A stretch of 64,000 nucleotides of DNA from a bacterium (GTDB lineage: Bacteria > Pseudomonadota > Alphaproteobacteria > Caulobacterales > Hyphomonadaceae), in NCBI GenBank assembly GCA_016125045.1, contig WGML01000006.1, positions 372,001 to 436,000 of the forward strand. Reading direction: 5' to 3'. Both the position numbers and the translations under genes were made by a program. Numbering within the stretch: position 1 is the stretch's first letter; every line of letters begins with the position of its first letter. Below are positions 41,985 through 50,717 of this stretch, piece after piece. Under the pieces are notes generated by a model. The model did no database searches and was not told the origin of the DNA. It saw only the letters and a list, made by a program, of their open reading frames with translations.

Positions 41985-42731
41985 TCAGCGGTCAGCGGCG
42001 GCGTAGAGCTGCGCCACGGCTGTAACCATCTGCACCGTCGCAAGATCGGCCTGTCCGGACACCGCAACAGGCCGCCAGCGTCGTTGAAATGCGCGGACAA
42101 CTGCTTGCGTCTGCTCGTCGAATTCCGCTGATCCGTCGAGCGCATAACCGATACGCGCGAGCAAGGATTTAAGCTCGACAACGTGATCGCCCGCATCACC
42201 CCGGCGCGACGCGACGAGCGCGGCGGAAAAGGGCGCGGGCGCGCTCGGCCACAACCCTATCCCCTCTTCCGCGAGCCGCCGCCACGGAAACCGTTCCCCC
42301 GGATCCGCCTTCCGGCCGGGCGCGATATCCGAATGACCGACGATCCGGATTTGCGGAATGTCCCAGCGCTGCATGACGTAACGGCAGAGTCCGACAACAG
42401 CGCGGATCTGCTCATCGGGGAATGGGGGCAGTCCAAAATCATGTCCCCCGTTCACAATCTCGACGCCGATCGAGCGTGAGTTCAAATCGTCATCGCCGCG
42501 CCAGGTCGAGCGGCCGGCGTGCCAGGCACGATGGGTTTCGTCGACGAGCCGGTCGACGGACCCGTCCTCCCAGACGACATAGTGCGCCGAAACTTCCGAA
42601 GCCGGGTCACACAAACGCGCCACAGCGCTCTCGCCGTCCACCATGCCGGTGTAGTGCAGCACCAGCATGTCGACAGGATGCAGGCGCGCGTTGAAATTGG
42701 GGCTCGGCCGGTCTCGGATCGCAAGCGTCAT
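41985..42731 (-). CDS. AmpD-like N-acetylmuramoyl-L-alanine amidase
   Basis: Zinc amidase_2 family protein of 248 aa that cleaves MurNAc-L-Ala bonds. The first zinc His lies in MLVLHYTGM, AHYVV follows, and GHSDIAPGRKADPGERFPW holds the second His and third ligand. A C-terminal peptidoglycan-binding helical domain (LKSLLARIGYALDGSAEFDE) is present, as in AmiD rather than short AmpD. There is no signal peptide, so a cytoplasmic muropeptide-recycling role is likely. The start overlaps the permease stop as ATGA. Confidence 0.9.
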   Translation of the reverse strand: MTLAIRDRPSPNFNARLHPVDMLVLHYTGMVDGESAVARLCDPASEVSAHYVVWEDGSVDRLVDETHRAWHAGRSTWRGDDDLNSRSIGVEIVNGGHDFGLPPFPDEQIRAVVGLCRYVMQRWDIPQIRIVGHSDIAPGRKADPGERFPWRRLAEEGIGLWPSAPAPFSAALVASRRGDAGDHVVELKSLLARIGYALDGSAEFDEQTQAVVRAFQRRWRPVAVSGQADLATVQMVTAVAQLYAAADR

Positions 42732-43621
42732 GGGCCGATCTTGTCGCCAAGCGCCGCCTCTGGGAAGCGGGCGTTTTTCCGGATCGCAATCATCGCGACG
42801 CCCACCAGCGCGACCGCGGCGCCGATGAACAGGCGGGGGCTTGCGGGCTCGCCAAGCAGCGCAATGGACAGCGCCACGCCCCAGATCGGCGTCATCAGGG
42901 TGAGGGGCGTCACCATGCTCACATCGTATCGCTTCAGCAGGATGTAAAAGCAGCCATGCCCGAAGATCGACACGGCGAAGACCGCAAAAAGCGTCGCGGC
43001 GTAGACGCGCCAATCCCCCGACAGAAAGGGGGCGAACTGCCCGGTTTCGGTCGCGAACGACAGCGCGAGCAACGGCAGAAACGAAAACAATCCGACCCAG
43101 GCCTGCAGCCGCAAGGCGGGCATAGGCTCGATCCGTTTCATCAGAATGCTCGCCGCCGACCCGACAAGCGCCGCCATCAGCAGAAAGGCGAGGCCGGTCG
43201 TCAGCGTGAACCCTTCCGGCTGAACCGCTATGATCATCACCCCGAGGAAAGAGAGCGCGATCCCCAGTCCGCGCCGCCAACCGATGCGTTCACCGAGAAA
43301 CAGCACGGAGAGGATGGTGCTGATCGGGACGCCAAGCTGTCCGACAACCGATGCAAGGCTCGCGGACGCATTTGCAAGACCGATGAACAGGAAGGCGAAG
43401 TGCGCGGCCCCGATCCCCATCGCGATCAGCGCCATCATGCCCATCTGCCGCGGCGCCGGCCAAAGAAAGGGCAGAAGTGCGAGCGCCACCAGCGCGAACC
43501 GCACCGCCGCAAAGAAGATCGGCGGCGTCTCCGCCACCGACACCATCCAGCGTGCAAACACGAGGTTGAGCGCCCAGACGAGACAGACAACGAACAGCAG
43601 CGCCAGATCGCCTGGTTTCAA
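42728..43621 (-). CDS. EamA/DMT family permease
   Basis: Inner-membrane exporter-type protein of 297 aa with ten predicted helices in two EamA repeats. The first repeat ends in LGVPISTILSVLFLGERIGWRRGLG and the second in LTLMTPIWGVALSIALLGEP, both typical. Members move amino acids, nucleotides or other small metabolites; the substrate here is unknown. Translational coupling to the amidase could mean handling of a wall-derived metabolite, which is speculation. Confidence 0.88.
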   Translation of the reverse strand: MKPGDLALLFVVCLVWALNLVFARWMVSVAETPPIFFAAVRFALVALALLPFLWPAPRQMGMMALIAMGIGAAHFAFLFIGLANASASLASVVGQLGVPISTILSVLFLGERIGWRRGLGIALSFLGVMIIAVQPEGFTLTTGLAFLLMAALVGSAASILMKRIEPMPALRLQAWVGLFSFLPLLALSFATETGQFAPFLSGDWRVYAATLFAVFAVSIFGHGCFYILLKRYDVSMVTPLTLMTPIWGVALSIALLGEPASPRLFIGAAVALVGVAMIAIRKNARFPEAALGDKIGP

Positions 43622-43710
43622 CGCGCCGCCCCCGAGAATTGAAAAGCCCGCAAAGCGCCGGCTGAGACGGCCCGTCTTAGGGCGAGGTCACGTCAACAGC
43701 AACCGCGTGA

Positions 43711-44037
43711 TCAGCGCCGGCCGGCGCCGCCAGACTCAACCACCCAGCCATCGGGTGTCTGACGGGCATTCAAGACACCCGGGACTTCCCCACGATCGGC
43801 GCCCTTATCCAACCCTTGCGCGGGCCGGCGCCCCCGGAAGGTCAAGGCGTGGGCGAGGCCAAGGACCAGCGCGACGACCGCGATCGCCACGCCGATAAAG
43901 GTCGTCGCCAGCAGGGCGACCACGACCGCAAACATGACGATCGCGGCGAACCCTGCGCGAACGATGAATGACTTTATCCCACCAATCATGCGTCCGAAGC
44001 CGAATGAGGCGTCTTCGATCGACGGCGAGCGTGTCAT
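43711..44037 (-). CDS. Small membrane protein of unknown function
   Basis: Protein of 108 aa with a central hydrophobic region (about 24-68) long enough for two transmembrane helices, then a polar tail with GWVVESGG. I do not recognise the family. ATG 44037 has AGGAG at a good distance; the 26-codon extension overlaps the end of the J-domain gene. It lies 43 nt downstream of that gene and is probably in its operon. Confidence 0.6.
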   Translation of the reverse strand: MTRSPSIEDASFGFGRMIGGIKSFIVRAGFAAIVMFAVVVALLATTFIGVAIAVVALVLGLAHALTFRGRRPAQGLDKGADRGEVPGVLNARQTPDGWVVESGGAGRR

Positions 44038-44080
44038 GGGCGACTCCTTTCGGAAAAAGGTGCGTTGCGCTGGACAGAAG

Positions 44081-44839
44081 TCAATCAGCGGACAGCAGAA
44101 ATCCTTGTTCCGCACGAATTCGTGCGTAAGCGGTGGTGATGGCGGCGGCCTTGTCCGTGGCGACCCTCTCGAACTCCTTGGGCGCAGACTTCTGACTCGC
44201 CATCCGGTCAGGGTGATGCTCGCGCATGAGCTGGCGATAGGCCGCCCTCACCTCGTCGAACGACGCGCCCGGCGCGACGCCGAGCACCTCGTAGGGATCA
44301 TCCTGATCGGGGCCGAGATGGGCGGCGCGAATGCGCCGGAAATCCGACTTGCTGAAACCGAACGCATCCGCGACCGACGACAGATAGTCCAGCTCTTCGA
44401 CCGTGACCGCGCCGTCCGCCTTGGCGATGTGAAAGAGGCCGTCGAGCACTCCCTCAAGAAGACAGGGCCGGTCGCGATAACGTCGGCCGATCTGGCGCGC
44501 ATAACTCTCATAACCGAGCACGGTCTGGCGAGCGATGTCGAAGACGCGCCGGACCGTCTTGCGGTCGCGCTCCGGCGTGCGGAAGACGCGCGAAAACACG
44601 TCGATCTCGTCGTCCGTGACGGCCCCATCGACCTTGGCGAGCTTCGCGCCGAGACCGATGATCGCCGCGAGAAAGCCCGCATCGCCGGGATCCGGGCTGC
44701 AGGCCCTCGCGTCCGTCAGCAGGAGCGAGCCGGACGAAGGCGTCGCGCCCGACGCGCAGGGGCCGGCCGCGACGGCCCCCGCGGCCGGGAGCTCGAACGC
44801 CGCGTGCGCGAGGCGCACCAAGTCTCTCCAAAGGCTCAT
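44081..44839 (-). CDS. TerB and J-domain protein (DjlA-like)
   Basis: Predicted co-chaperone of 252 aa. A TerB-like helical domain (about 50-170: KLAKVDGAVTDDEIDVFSRV and HIAKADGAVTVEELDYLSSV, two DGxV metal-type repeats) precedes a C-terminal J domain (DPYEVLGVAPGASFDEVRAA) with the HPD tripeptide that stimulates DnaK. This is the DjlA layout, but the N-terminal membrane helix of DjlA is absent. The N-terminal 50 residues are low-complexity. Confidence 0.88.
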   Translation of the reverse strand: MSLWRDLVRLAHAAFELPAAGAVAAGPCASGATPSSGSLLLTDARACSPDPGDAGFLAAIIGLGAKLAKVDGAVTDDEIDVFSRVFRTPERDRKTVRRVFDIARQTVLGYESYARQIGRRYRDRPCLLEGVLDGLFHIAKADGAVTVEELDYLSSVADAFGFSKSDFRRIRAAHLGPDQDDPYEVLGVAPGASFDEVRAAYRQLMREHHPDRMASQKSAPKEFERVATDKAAAITTAYARIRAEQGFLLSAD

Positions 44840-45031
44840 GAACCCGATCTAACTCCGAAAACGTGTCCCACATAAGGCGATACGCCCCGACCGCGCCGAT
44901 CCGTCGCGGAAATCCACTGAGACGCTGGTGTTTGTCATGCTGCTGACGCAGGCGTGATCCTGCGCGATCTTTCCGTGGCCGGGGCGGGCATTGAAAGAAC
45001 GCCAGCGACGCTCCAAATCCTTATCACAGAG

Positions 45032-45111
45032 CTAGGCCCGGCGTCCTCGTCCCCCCAACGTCCCCCGCCGGGCTAGGAGCGCCGCCGTCGCACCCCGTGT
45101 GAGACGGCGGC
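45032..45111 (+). ncRNA. Structured intergenic element, possible small RNA
   Basis: Two strong inverted repeats in the gap between the J-domain gene and the ion channel gene. CTAGGCCCGGCG (45032-45043) pairs with CGCCGGGCTAG (45066-45076), leaving a C-rich 22-nt loop. Then GCCGCCGTC (45081-45089) pairs with GACGGCGGC (45103-45111). A C-rich loop followed by a terminator-like hairpin is common in alphaproteobacterial anti-Shine-Dalgarno small RNAs, but no T-run follows. It could equally be a terminator for the channel gene on the minus strand. Strand and function are unproven. The rest of the 44840-45193 gap shows only a short repeat (TCTGCTAGGG, twice, 45121-45146). Confidence 0.35.
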
Positions 45112-45193
45112 GTCTTCATGTCTGCTAGGGGTTCACGTCTGCTAGGGCTTGGCGCCTGCTCCGGCGTTTCATCTGATTGTTGCTGGCGCTCGA

Positions 45194-46099
45194 CTAGCCC
45201 TGGTCCGGCGTTTTCTTCGGTCGCCGCGCCGGCGGCTTCGGCTTTGCTTCGAGCGCGGTCCGGATGTCGGCAAGCTCCTCGCTGATCGCGATGACGATGC
45301 GCGTGAGTTCCGCGCGCGATTCATCGGCCTCCGTCTGCGCCTTCCGCAGGGCGTCCTGCTTGCCCTCGATCTCGCTGATGCCGCGCTCGACGTCGTCATT
45401 CATGGAATCAACGATCAGCGCCATGAACAGGTTGAGGATCGCGAAGGCCCCCACAAGCATGAAGCTGAGGAAGAAGATCCAGCTGTAAGGGTGGCCGGCG
45501 TCCATCACCGGCTGCACGATCTCTCCGCGCCAACCGTCCAGCGTCATCAGCTGGAACAGGGTGAACGCCGCCCGCTCGAGCGTGCCGAACTTCTGGGGCA
45601 CGGCGTCGCCATAGAGATTGGTCGCCATGACGGCGCCGACATAGACGATCAGCACGAGCACCGCGAGGATCGCCCCCATCCCCGGAATCGCCCGGAACAG
45701 CGCCTCGATGACGCGCCGCATGGTCGGCACGACCGAGACAAGGCGAAGCACCCGCAAGACACGCAGCGCCCGCAGCACAGAGAACTGACCAAGGTTCGGA
45801 AGCAATGCGACCAGAACCACCACCATGTCGAAGACGTTCCAGCCGGTCGAGAAGAATTTCCATCGGTAAGCGAAGATCTTGCATCCCAGCTCAAAGACGA
45901 AAAACGCCGTGATCAAGACATCCGCAAAATCGATCAGCCGGTGAGCGCCGGGCGACACAAAATCATAGGTGTCGATCCCCAGAAGTATGGCGTTGATGAT
46001 GATCACAGACGTCACGAGCGTCGTGAACCAGTCGGCTTCAACGAGTGTTCGCGCGCGCTCGGTCAGGGAAACGGGCGGCAGAGTTGCTGAGTCTGACAT
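45194..46099 (-). CDS. Voltage-gated ion channel, bacterial Nav/Cav type
   Basis: Single-repeat tetrameric cation channel of 301 aa. S1-S3 are visible (S2 FFVFELGCKIFAY and S3 NVFDMVVVLVALL with charge-transfer acids). S4 reads LRALRVLRVLR, with four arginines at every third position. IPGM, ATNLYGD and FTLFQLMTLDGW match the NavAb-type pore; the selectivity filter is TLDGW instead of TLESW. S6 (AFAILNLFMALIVDSMND) continues into a long acidic coiled coil (EGKQDALRKAQTEADESRAE), the usual tetramerisation tail. No partner gene is adjacent. Homology is strong; ion preference is discussed as a finding. Confidence 0.92.
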   Translation of the reverse strand: MSDSATLPPVSLTERARTLVEADWFTTLVTSVIIINAILLGIDTYDFVSPGAHRLIDFADVLITAFFVFELGCKIFAYRWKFFSTGWNVFDMVVVLVALLPNLGQFSVLRALRVLRVLRLVSVVPTMRRVIEALFRAIPGMGAILAVLVLIVYVGAVMATNLYGDAVPQKFGTLERAAFTLFQLMTLDGWRGEIVQPVMDAGHPYSWIFFLSFMLVGAFAILNLFMALIVDSMNDDVERGISEIEGKQDALRKAQTEADESRAELTRIVIAISEELADIRTALEAKPKPPARRPKKTPDQG

Positions 46100-46235
46100 C
46101 GCTCAAGGGCTCGCAATAACGGAAAGGGAAGGCCGCGGAGATTTGAGGGAGCGAAATTTCCAGCGAAAATCAAGGGCGGCCACGATCAAAGCCGAGATCG
46201 CGCCCGACACGTCTCACCGAGCGGGCGCCGCAGAG

Positions 46236-46778
46236 CTAGGATGAGGCCGCCGAGGTATGGTCCGAGACGATGACCCACTCGCCGTCGAGCTTGCGAAACA
46301 CGAGCGTAAACAAGCCATTGGGACGATCCCTCGACCGGGCGAGCGCCCAACGCCCCTGCACGACGGCGGCGGTGGGGCTAAGGGTCGTGACCTCGATTTC
46401 GGTGAACGACAGAACGCCCATCGCCTCGCGGTCAGGGTATCGCGCGCGGTATCGCTCCAACGTCTCCTGCCAGCCCGTCGCGACCTCGCCGCCGGAGGAG
46501 AAGCGCAGGTTCGGGCTCTTCCAGTAGCCTTCCATGAAACCCGGAATATCTCCGCGATTCCAAGCATCTACCTGGCCGTAGAGCACACGCCTGACCTCAA
46601 TGTCGGCGTCTCCGGCGCGGCGAAGTTCGCCCTCGCCACTGCGCACCATCACCTGCGGCTGAAAGCCCGACGCCAGCGGCGTCGCGGGGGTCTCCTCGAT
46701 GTAGATGCACCCGGCGAGCACGAGCGCTCCGACGAGAAGCGCGATCTCGATCCGGATCCAGGAAAACCGCTTCAGCAT
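46236..46778 (-). CDS. Lipoprotein with SnoaL/DUF4440-like domain
   Basis: Envelope lipoprotein of 180 aa. The signal peptide ends in lipobox LAGC (LVLAGCIY). The C-terminal domain (about 60-178) has NTF2-like features: VLYGQVDAWNRGDIPGFMEG near its start, then YRARYPDREAMG, and FTLVFRKLDGEWVIVSDHTS at the end. Proteins with this fold are usually small binding or enzyme domains; no activity can be assigned. ATG 46778 has GGAGGGA upstream. Confidence 0.75.
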   Translation of the reverse strand: MLKRFSWIRIEIALLVGALVLAGCIYIEETPATPLASGFQPQVMVRSGEGELRRAGDADIEVRRVLYGQVDAWNRGDIPGFMEGYWKSPNLRFSSGGEVATGWQETLERYRARYPDREAMGVLSFTEIEVTTLSPTAAVVQGRWALARSRDRPNGLFTLVFRKLDGEWVIVSDHTSAASS

Positions 46779-47192
46779 GGCTCGTCCCTCCGCCAACCCC
46801 TTGATTCTGCGGGCGCCCCCTCCCCCAAGCGCCCCAGTTGCGACCGCCTGACGGTGAGAGGCAAGCCGGTTCGCGCCGCGCGCGATCCAGTCGCGCACGA
46901 CAGTCTCCGGCTCGTCAAGTGGAAGTTGCGTCGCCGACTTATCCCTCCATTGTCCCGCCGCTATCCCCGCGCCGCGGCAGGTTTGAGTCGTGTTTGGGAC
47001 GGGTCGGACGCACGTTTCACTGCGAGTGATTTTGCCCGCATCCGGCCCGCGAACGCCGAAATTCGATAAAAAATTCGCGACGGATAGGGGGATAAGCCGC
47101 CCTTCGCCGCAACCCTAATATAAGGTCGGCAGGGTCGGGGCGGACAAAGGGGAGATCCGGGTGGCCCAAGCAACGACGCCGACGAGGCGTCC
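46779..47192. other. Divergent intergenic region without a gene
   Basis: Promoter space between the lipoprotein (minus) and the flavoprotein (plus). It contains a short AT-rich island near 47060-47075 with ATTCG repeated around an A-run, a likely promoter core for the flavoprotein gene, and a GATTC (CcrM-type) site near 46802. I see no RNA gene or conserved ORF. Confidence 0.4.
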
Positions 47193-48431
47193 ATGGCTGA
47201 ACAGCGAGCTGTCAGAGTGACCCGCGCGGCCATCTTCGGCGCAGGCGCGGCCGGGCTTGCGGCGGCGGACGTGCTGTCCGCGGCGGGCGTGCGCACGACG
47301 GTGTTCGAGCGGAGCGCCAACCCCGCCCGCAAAGTGCTGCTCGCTGGACGCGGCGGGCTCAATCTCACCCACAGCGAACCAATCGATGCGTTCCTGGGTC
47401 GTTACGGAGCGGCGGGCGAGCGGCTCGAACCGATGATCCGGGCCTTCTCGCCGGACGCTCTTCGGGCGTGGTGCGCGGACCTCGGCGTTGAAACGTTCGT
47501 CGGATCGAGCGGGCGGGTATTCCCGGTGGTAATGAAGGCGTCGCCCTTCGTGCGGGCGATGTTGTCGCGGCTTGCGTTGCAGGGCGCGGAGCTTGTGACG
47601 CGCGCGCGCTGGATCGGGCTCGACGAGACAGGCGCGTCCATGGTGGTGCGCGACGGCGGCGACCCTCTGCCGGTCGCCGCGGATGTAACGGTTCTGGCGT
47701 TCGGCGGCGCAAGCTGGCCGCGGCTCGGGTCCGACGGGGCGTGGTCGCCCGCCCTCGAAGCGGCGGGTGTGAGCCTCGAACCGTTCGCGCCCGCCAACAG
47801 CGGCTTCCTGATCGACTGGTCGGACCATGTGCGGGAGCGGTTCGCCGGCGCGCCGGTGAAGCCGGTCAGCATCGGCGTCGAGGCGGGCGGCGCGGTCCGC
47901 TGGACGCGGGGCGAGGCGATCATCACACGCGACGGGATCGAGGGCGGCGCGATCTATGAGGCCGGGGCGATGCTGCGGGCCCAGATTGCAACGCGCGGGC
48001 GGGCGGCGATGCTGCTCGACCTGCACCCGGACATCGACGCGGCGACGTTGACGGCGCGGCTCGAACGGACCCCGCGAGGCGCTTCCTTGTCGACACGCCT
48101 GCGCAAGGCGGGACTGAGCCCGCCGTCGATCGCCCTCGTGAGGGAGGCGGAAGGCCCGGTCGACCCCCAACCGGCGGCGCTCGCGTCGCGGATCAAGGCG
48201 GTGCGGCTTGCGACGCGCGGGCCGTTCGCGATCGAGCGGGCGATTTCGTCGGCGGGCGGGGTGCGGTGGGACGCGCTGAGCGCCGATCTCGAACTCCTCG
48301 CACGTCCAGGCGTGTTCGTGGCCGGCGAGATGGTCGACTGGGAGGCTCCGACCGGCGGCTATCTGTTGCAGGCGTCCTTCGCGATGGGCCGCTGGGCTGC
48401 GCGCGGCGCGCTGGGGCGGCTCCGCAACTGA
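47193..48431 (+). CDS. TIGR03862-type FAD flavoprotein (HI0933-like)
   Basis: FAD-binding protein of 412 aa. The N-terminal FGAGAAGLAAADVLSAAG is the dinucleotide-binding loop, RKVLLAGRGGLNLTHSE is the HI0933/BaiN-family motif, and FGGASWPRLGSDG matches the TIGR03862 subfamily. The C-terminal GVFVAGEMVDWEAPTGGYLLQ closes the FAD site. Its physiological reaction is unknown. ATG 47193 begins the homology. A perfect hairpin follows the stop. Confidence 0.88.
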   Translation: MAEQRAVRVTRAAIFGAGAAGLAAADVLSAAGVRTTVFERSANPARKVLLAGRGGLNLTHSEPIDAFLGRYGAAGERLEPMIRAFSPDALRAWCADLGVETFVGSSGRVFPVVMKASPFVRAMLSRLALQGAELVTRARWIGLDETGASMVVRDGGDPLPVAADVTVLAFGGASWPRLGSDGAWSPALEAAGVSLEPFAPANSGFLIDWSDHVRERFAGAPVKPVSIGVEAGGAVRWTRGEAIITRDGIEGGAIYEAGAMLRAQIATRGRAAMLLDLHPDIDAATLTARLERTPRGASLSTRLRKAGLSPPSIALVREAEGPVDPQPAALASRIKAVRLATRGPFAIERAISSAGGVRWDALSADLELLARPGVFVAGEMVDWEAPTGGYLLQASFAMGRWAARGALGRLRN

Positions 48432-48468
48432 TGCGGTGACCGCGGCCGAGACGGTGTGAGGCGACGAA

Positions 48469-48499
48469 GCGGCCCTGCAGCACTGAACCGCAGGGCCGC
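48469..48499. terminator. Bidirectional terminator hairpin
   Basis: Perfect 10-bp stem GCGGCCCTGC / GCAGGGCCGC with an 11-nt loop, between two convergent genes. No T-run follows on either strand. Confidence 0.55.
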
Positions 48500-48506
48500 C
48501 CGCCCG

Positions 48507-49487
48507 TCACCAGCCAGCGGCCGCGGCGAGCGCAGCCGCCAGTCCGTGGGCGGCCTCACCGCGCTTGACCATCGCGCCATGGACTTGCAGGTGGTCGCGC
48601 ACGCGCGTCCAAAGCGCCAGCGAGATCGGGGCGTTGGCGTGGCCGCGCACCTCCCCGACCTGCCAGAGACCGACCGACGACCGGACGATCTCGACGATTG
48701 CAGGCTCATCGCCGATCACTTCGTAGTACGCGGCCATCTGCGCGAGCAGCACCGGAATACGGCCAACGAGGCAGTTCTCGAAGCGGAGCGCCGCATCCTT
48801 GAGCTGCGGAATCGACGCAAGCGGCCGCAGCCAGGCCGCGCCCGGAATCGGCGGCGGCGCGAGCCGCTCCAGACCGATCTCGGCGATCAGCATCCGGAAG
48901 AGGCCCTCGACCGACCGCGCCCGCTCCAGCCGTTCGGCGACCCGCGGAAGCGGGCCACTGCGAGCGACCGCTTCTGCACCGCGGCGCAGAAGGTGAGCGG
49001 TTTCGACCACCTCGATGAGCTGGACGATACGCGGCCGACGCAGGTCGTCCGGCAGAACACCGAGGACCCGGACGAGCATCGCGTCGATCGCCCGCGCGTG
49101 ACGCACGACTTTCGCGCCCTGCCCCGCATCCCGGAGGATGGCGAGGATCGCGGCGAGATAGCCGTGCCGCCAGGGCCCGGGATCGAGCTTGCGGAACGCC
49201 TCGACGAGCCCCGCCGGCGGATCGGCCAGCGTCGCGTCGATGAGGCGGCGCAGGGACCAGGTTTCCGCATCGACGCGATCGAGCCCTCCGAAACGGGCGT
49301 CCGCCGAGGCAAGAACGACCGCAGCGCGACGAGCCGTGTCGAGTGCGCGGAAGCCGCTGTGCGGGGCCGGCCACAGGCGCGCGATGCGCCGGGCCGCAGC
49401 CTCGTTCGCGGCCTCGGCGGCGAGCCAGGGCGCGATGCGGCGGGCGGCGGACGCACCCGCCCGCGCAGCCTCCATTGAAACAGGCAT
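48507..49487 (-). CDS. Alpha-helical protein of unknown function
   Basis: Soluble protein of 326 aa, mostly helical and rich in Ala, Arg and Leu. I do not recognise the family. The C-terminal part (FENCLVGRIPVLLAQMAAYYE, then EPAIVEIVRSS, then WQVGEVRGHANAPIS) faintly resembles the end of PcfJ-like proteins, with a conserved-looking Cys and a Trp-Gln-Val...Gly-x-Asn segment. ATG 49487 has GGAGA 8 nt upstream, partly inside a strong hairpin. Strong codon bias and a convergent hairpin support it as a real gene. Confidence 0.65.
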   Translation of the reverse strand: MPVSMEAARAGASAARRIAPWLAAEAANEAAARRIARLWPAPHSGFRALDTARRAAVVLASADARFGGLDRVDAETWSLRRLIDATLADPPAGLVEAFRKLDPGPWRHGYLAAILAILRDAGQGAKVVRHARAIDAMLVRVLGVLPDDLRRPRIVQLIEVVETAHLLRRGAEAVARSGPLPRVAERLERARSVEGLFRMLIAEIGLERLAPPPIPGAAWLRPLASIPQLKDAALRFENCLVGRIPVLLAQMAAYYEVIGDEPAIVEIVRSSVGLWQVGEVRGHANAPISLALWTRVRDHLQVHGAMVKRGEAAHGLAAALAAAAGW

Positions 49488-49498
49488 GATCCATGTCT

Positions 49499-49522
49499 CC
49501 GGTCGGGGACGGCCCCGACCGG
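49499..49522 (-). promoter_or_regulatory. Hairpin overlapping a ribosome binding site
   Basis: Perfect 10-bp stem CCGGTCGGGG / CCCCGACCGG with a 4-nt loop, ending 11 nt before the start of the minus-strand gene at 49487. The GGAGA ribosome binding site begins within its 3' arm. The rest of 49488-49822 shows no gene. Confidence 0.5.
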
Positions 49523-49822
49523 CGGTTCAACCCGCAAGCCGGGACTAGACGTCCGGTTGGCGCGATAAGTCGCATCGCAGGCGCAAGCTGGCGCTCCACC
49601 TCCCGCAATGCTGGTTGAACCTCGGTCTCATCTTGTCGTTCCTTGTGCGCCGCGGGCGGATCGCCCGGGTCGCGATCGAGACATGCCGCTGGAAATCGGC
49701 GAAAAAATGACGGCCGCGAAAGCCGCTCGCGGATCGGGGGAATCTTTCATGGCCGCGACATGCGCCCTACATTCGCCCGCGGGGCGTCCAACCCGCCCGA
49801 TCCGCATGCAAGGAGCAATCAC

Positions 49823-50668
49823 ATGTCCTGGACATCCGTGCCGCCGACAAGCCGGGGCCATCAGCGACAGGCGGGCGTCGCCGACGATGTCGATTTCGAG
49901 ATCAAGGGCCAGGAGCTGCAGTTTCTCGAGATCGAACTCGACCCCGGCGAAAGCGCGGTCGCCGAGGCCGGCGCGATGGTCTGGAAGGACGCGGCCGTGG
50001 GCATGACAACGGTGTTCGGCGACACCGCGCAGGGTCCCGGCCAGAAGCTGATGGGCATGATGATGTCGGCGGGAAAGCGGCTTTTGACCGGCGAGAGCCT
50101 GTTCACGACCGTGTTCACGCACAATGGCGAGGGCAAGGCGCGGGTGGCGTTCGGCGCCCCGGTGCCGGGTGTGATCCTGCCGATCAAGCTGTCCGACCGG
50201 GGCGGGCGGCTGATCTGTCAGAAGGACAGTTTCCTCGCCGCGGCCAAGGGCGTGTCAATCGGCGTGCATTTCCAGAAGCGCGTGCTGACCGGCCTGTTCG
50301 GCGGCGAGGGCTTCATCATGCAGAAGCTGGAGGGCGACGGCTGGGTGTTCGTCCAGATGGGCGGCATGGTGATCGAGAAGGAGCTGAAGGCGGGCGAGGA
50401 GCTGCATGTCGACACCGGCTGCGTGGCGGCGTTCACCGACACGGTGGATTTCGACCTGATCGGCGCGGGCGGCGTGAAAAGCATGCTGTTCGCGGGCGAA
50501 GGCGCCTTCTTCGCGCGCCTCACCGGTCCCGGCCATGTGTGGATCCAGTCACTGCCGTTCGCGCGGCTCGCCGGCCGCATGATGCAGAGCGCGATGGGCG
50601 GCGGGCCGACACACGGCGAGGGATCGCTGCTCGGCCCGCTCGGCGACATCATTCAGGGCAATCGCTGA
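49823..50668 (+). CDS. AIM24/TIGR00266 family protein
   Basis: Beta-helix-like protein of 281 aa. It shows LQFLEIELDPGESAVAEAGAMVWKDAAVGM, SLFTTVFTHNGEGKARVAF, VQMGGMVIEKELKAGEELHV and FAGEGAFFARLTGPGHVWIQS, typical of the AIM24 family. The function in bacteria is not established; the yeast relative is a mitochondrial inner-membrane protein. ATG 49823 has AAGGAG 8 nt upstream. There is no signal peptide. Confidence 0.88.
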   Translation: MSWTSVPPTSRGHQRQAGVADDVDFEIKGQELQFLEIELDPGESAVAEAGAMVWKDAAVGMTTVFGDTAQGPGQKLMGMMMSAGKRLLTGESLFTTVFTHNGEGKARVAFGAPVPGVILPIKLSDRGGRLICQKDSFLAAAKGVSIGVHFQKRVLTGLFGGEGFIMQKLEGDGWVFVQMGGMVIEKELKAGEELHVDTGCVAAFTDTVDFDLIGAGGVKSMLFAGEGAFFARLTGPGHVWIQSLPFARLAGRMMQSAMGGGPTHGEGSLLGPLGDIIQGNR

Positions 50669-50717
50669 GCGCCCTGCCCCGGACAGCGCCGGACAGCCCC
50701 GGGCGTTCGCGGCGGCG

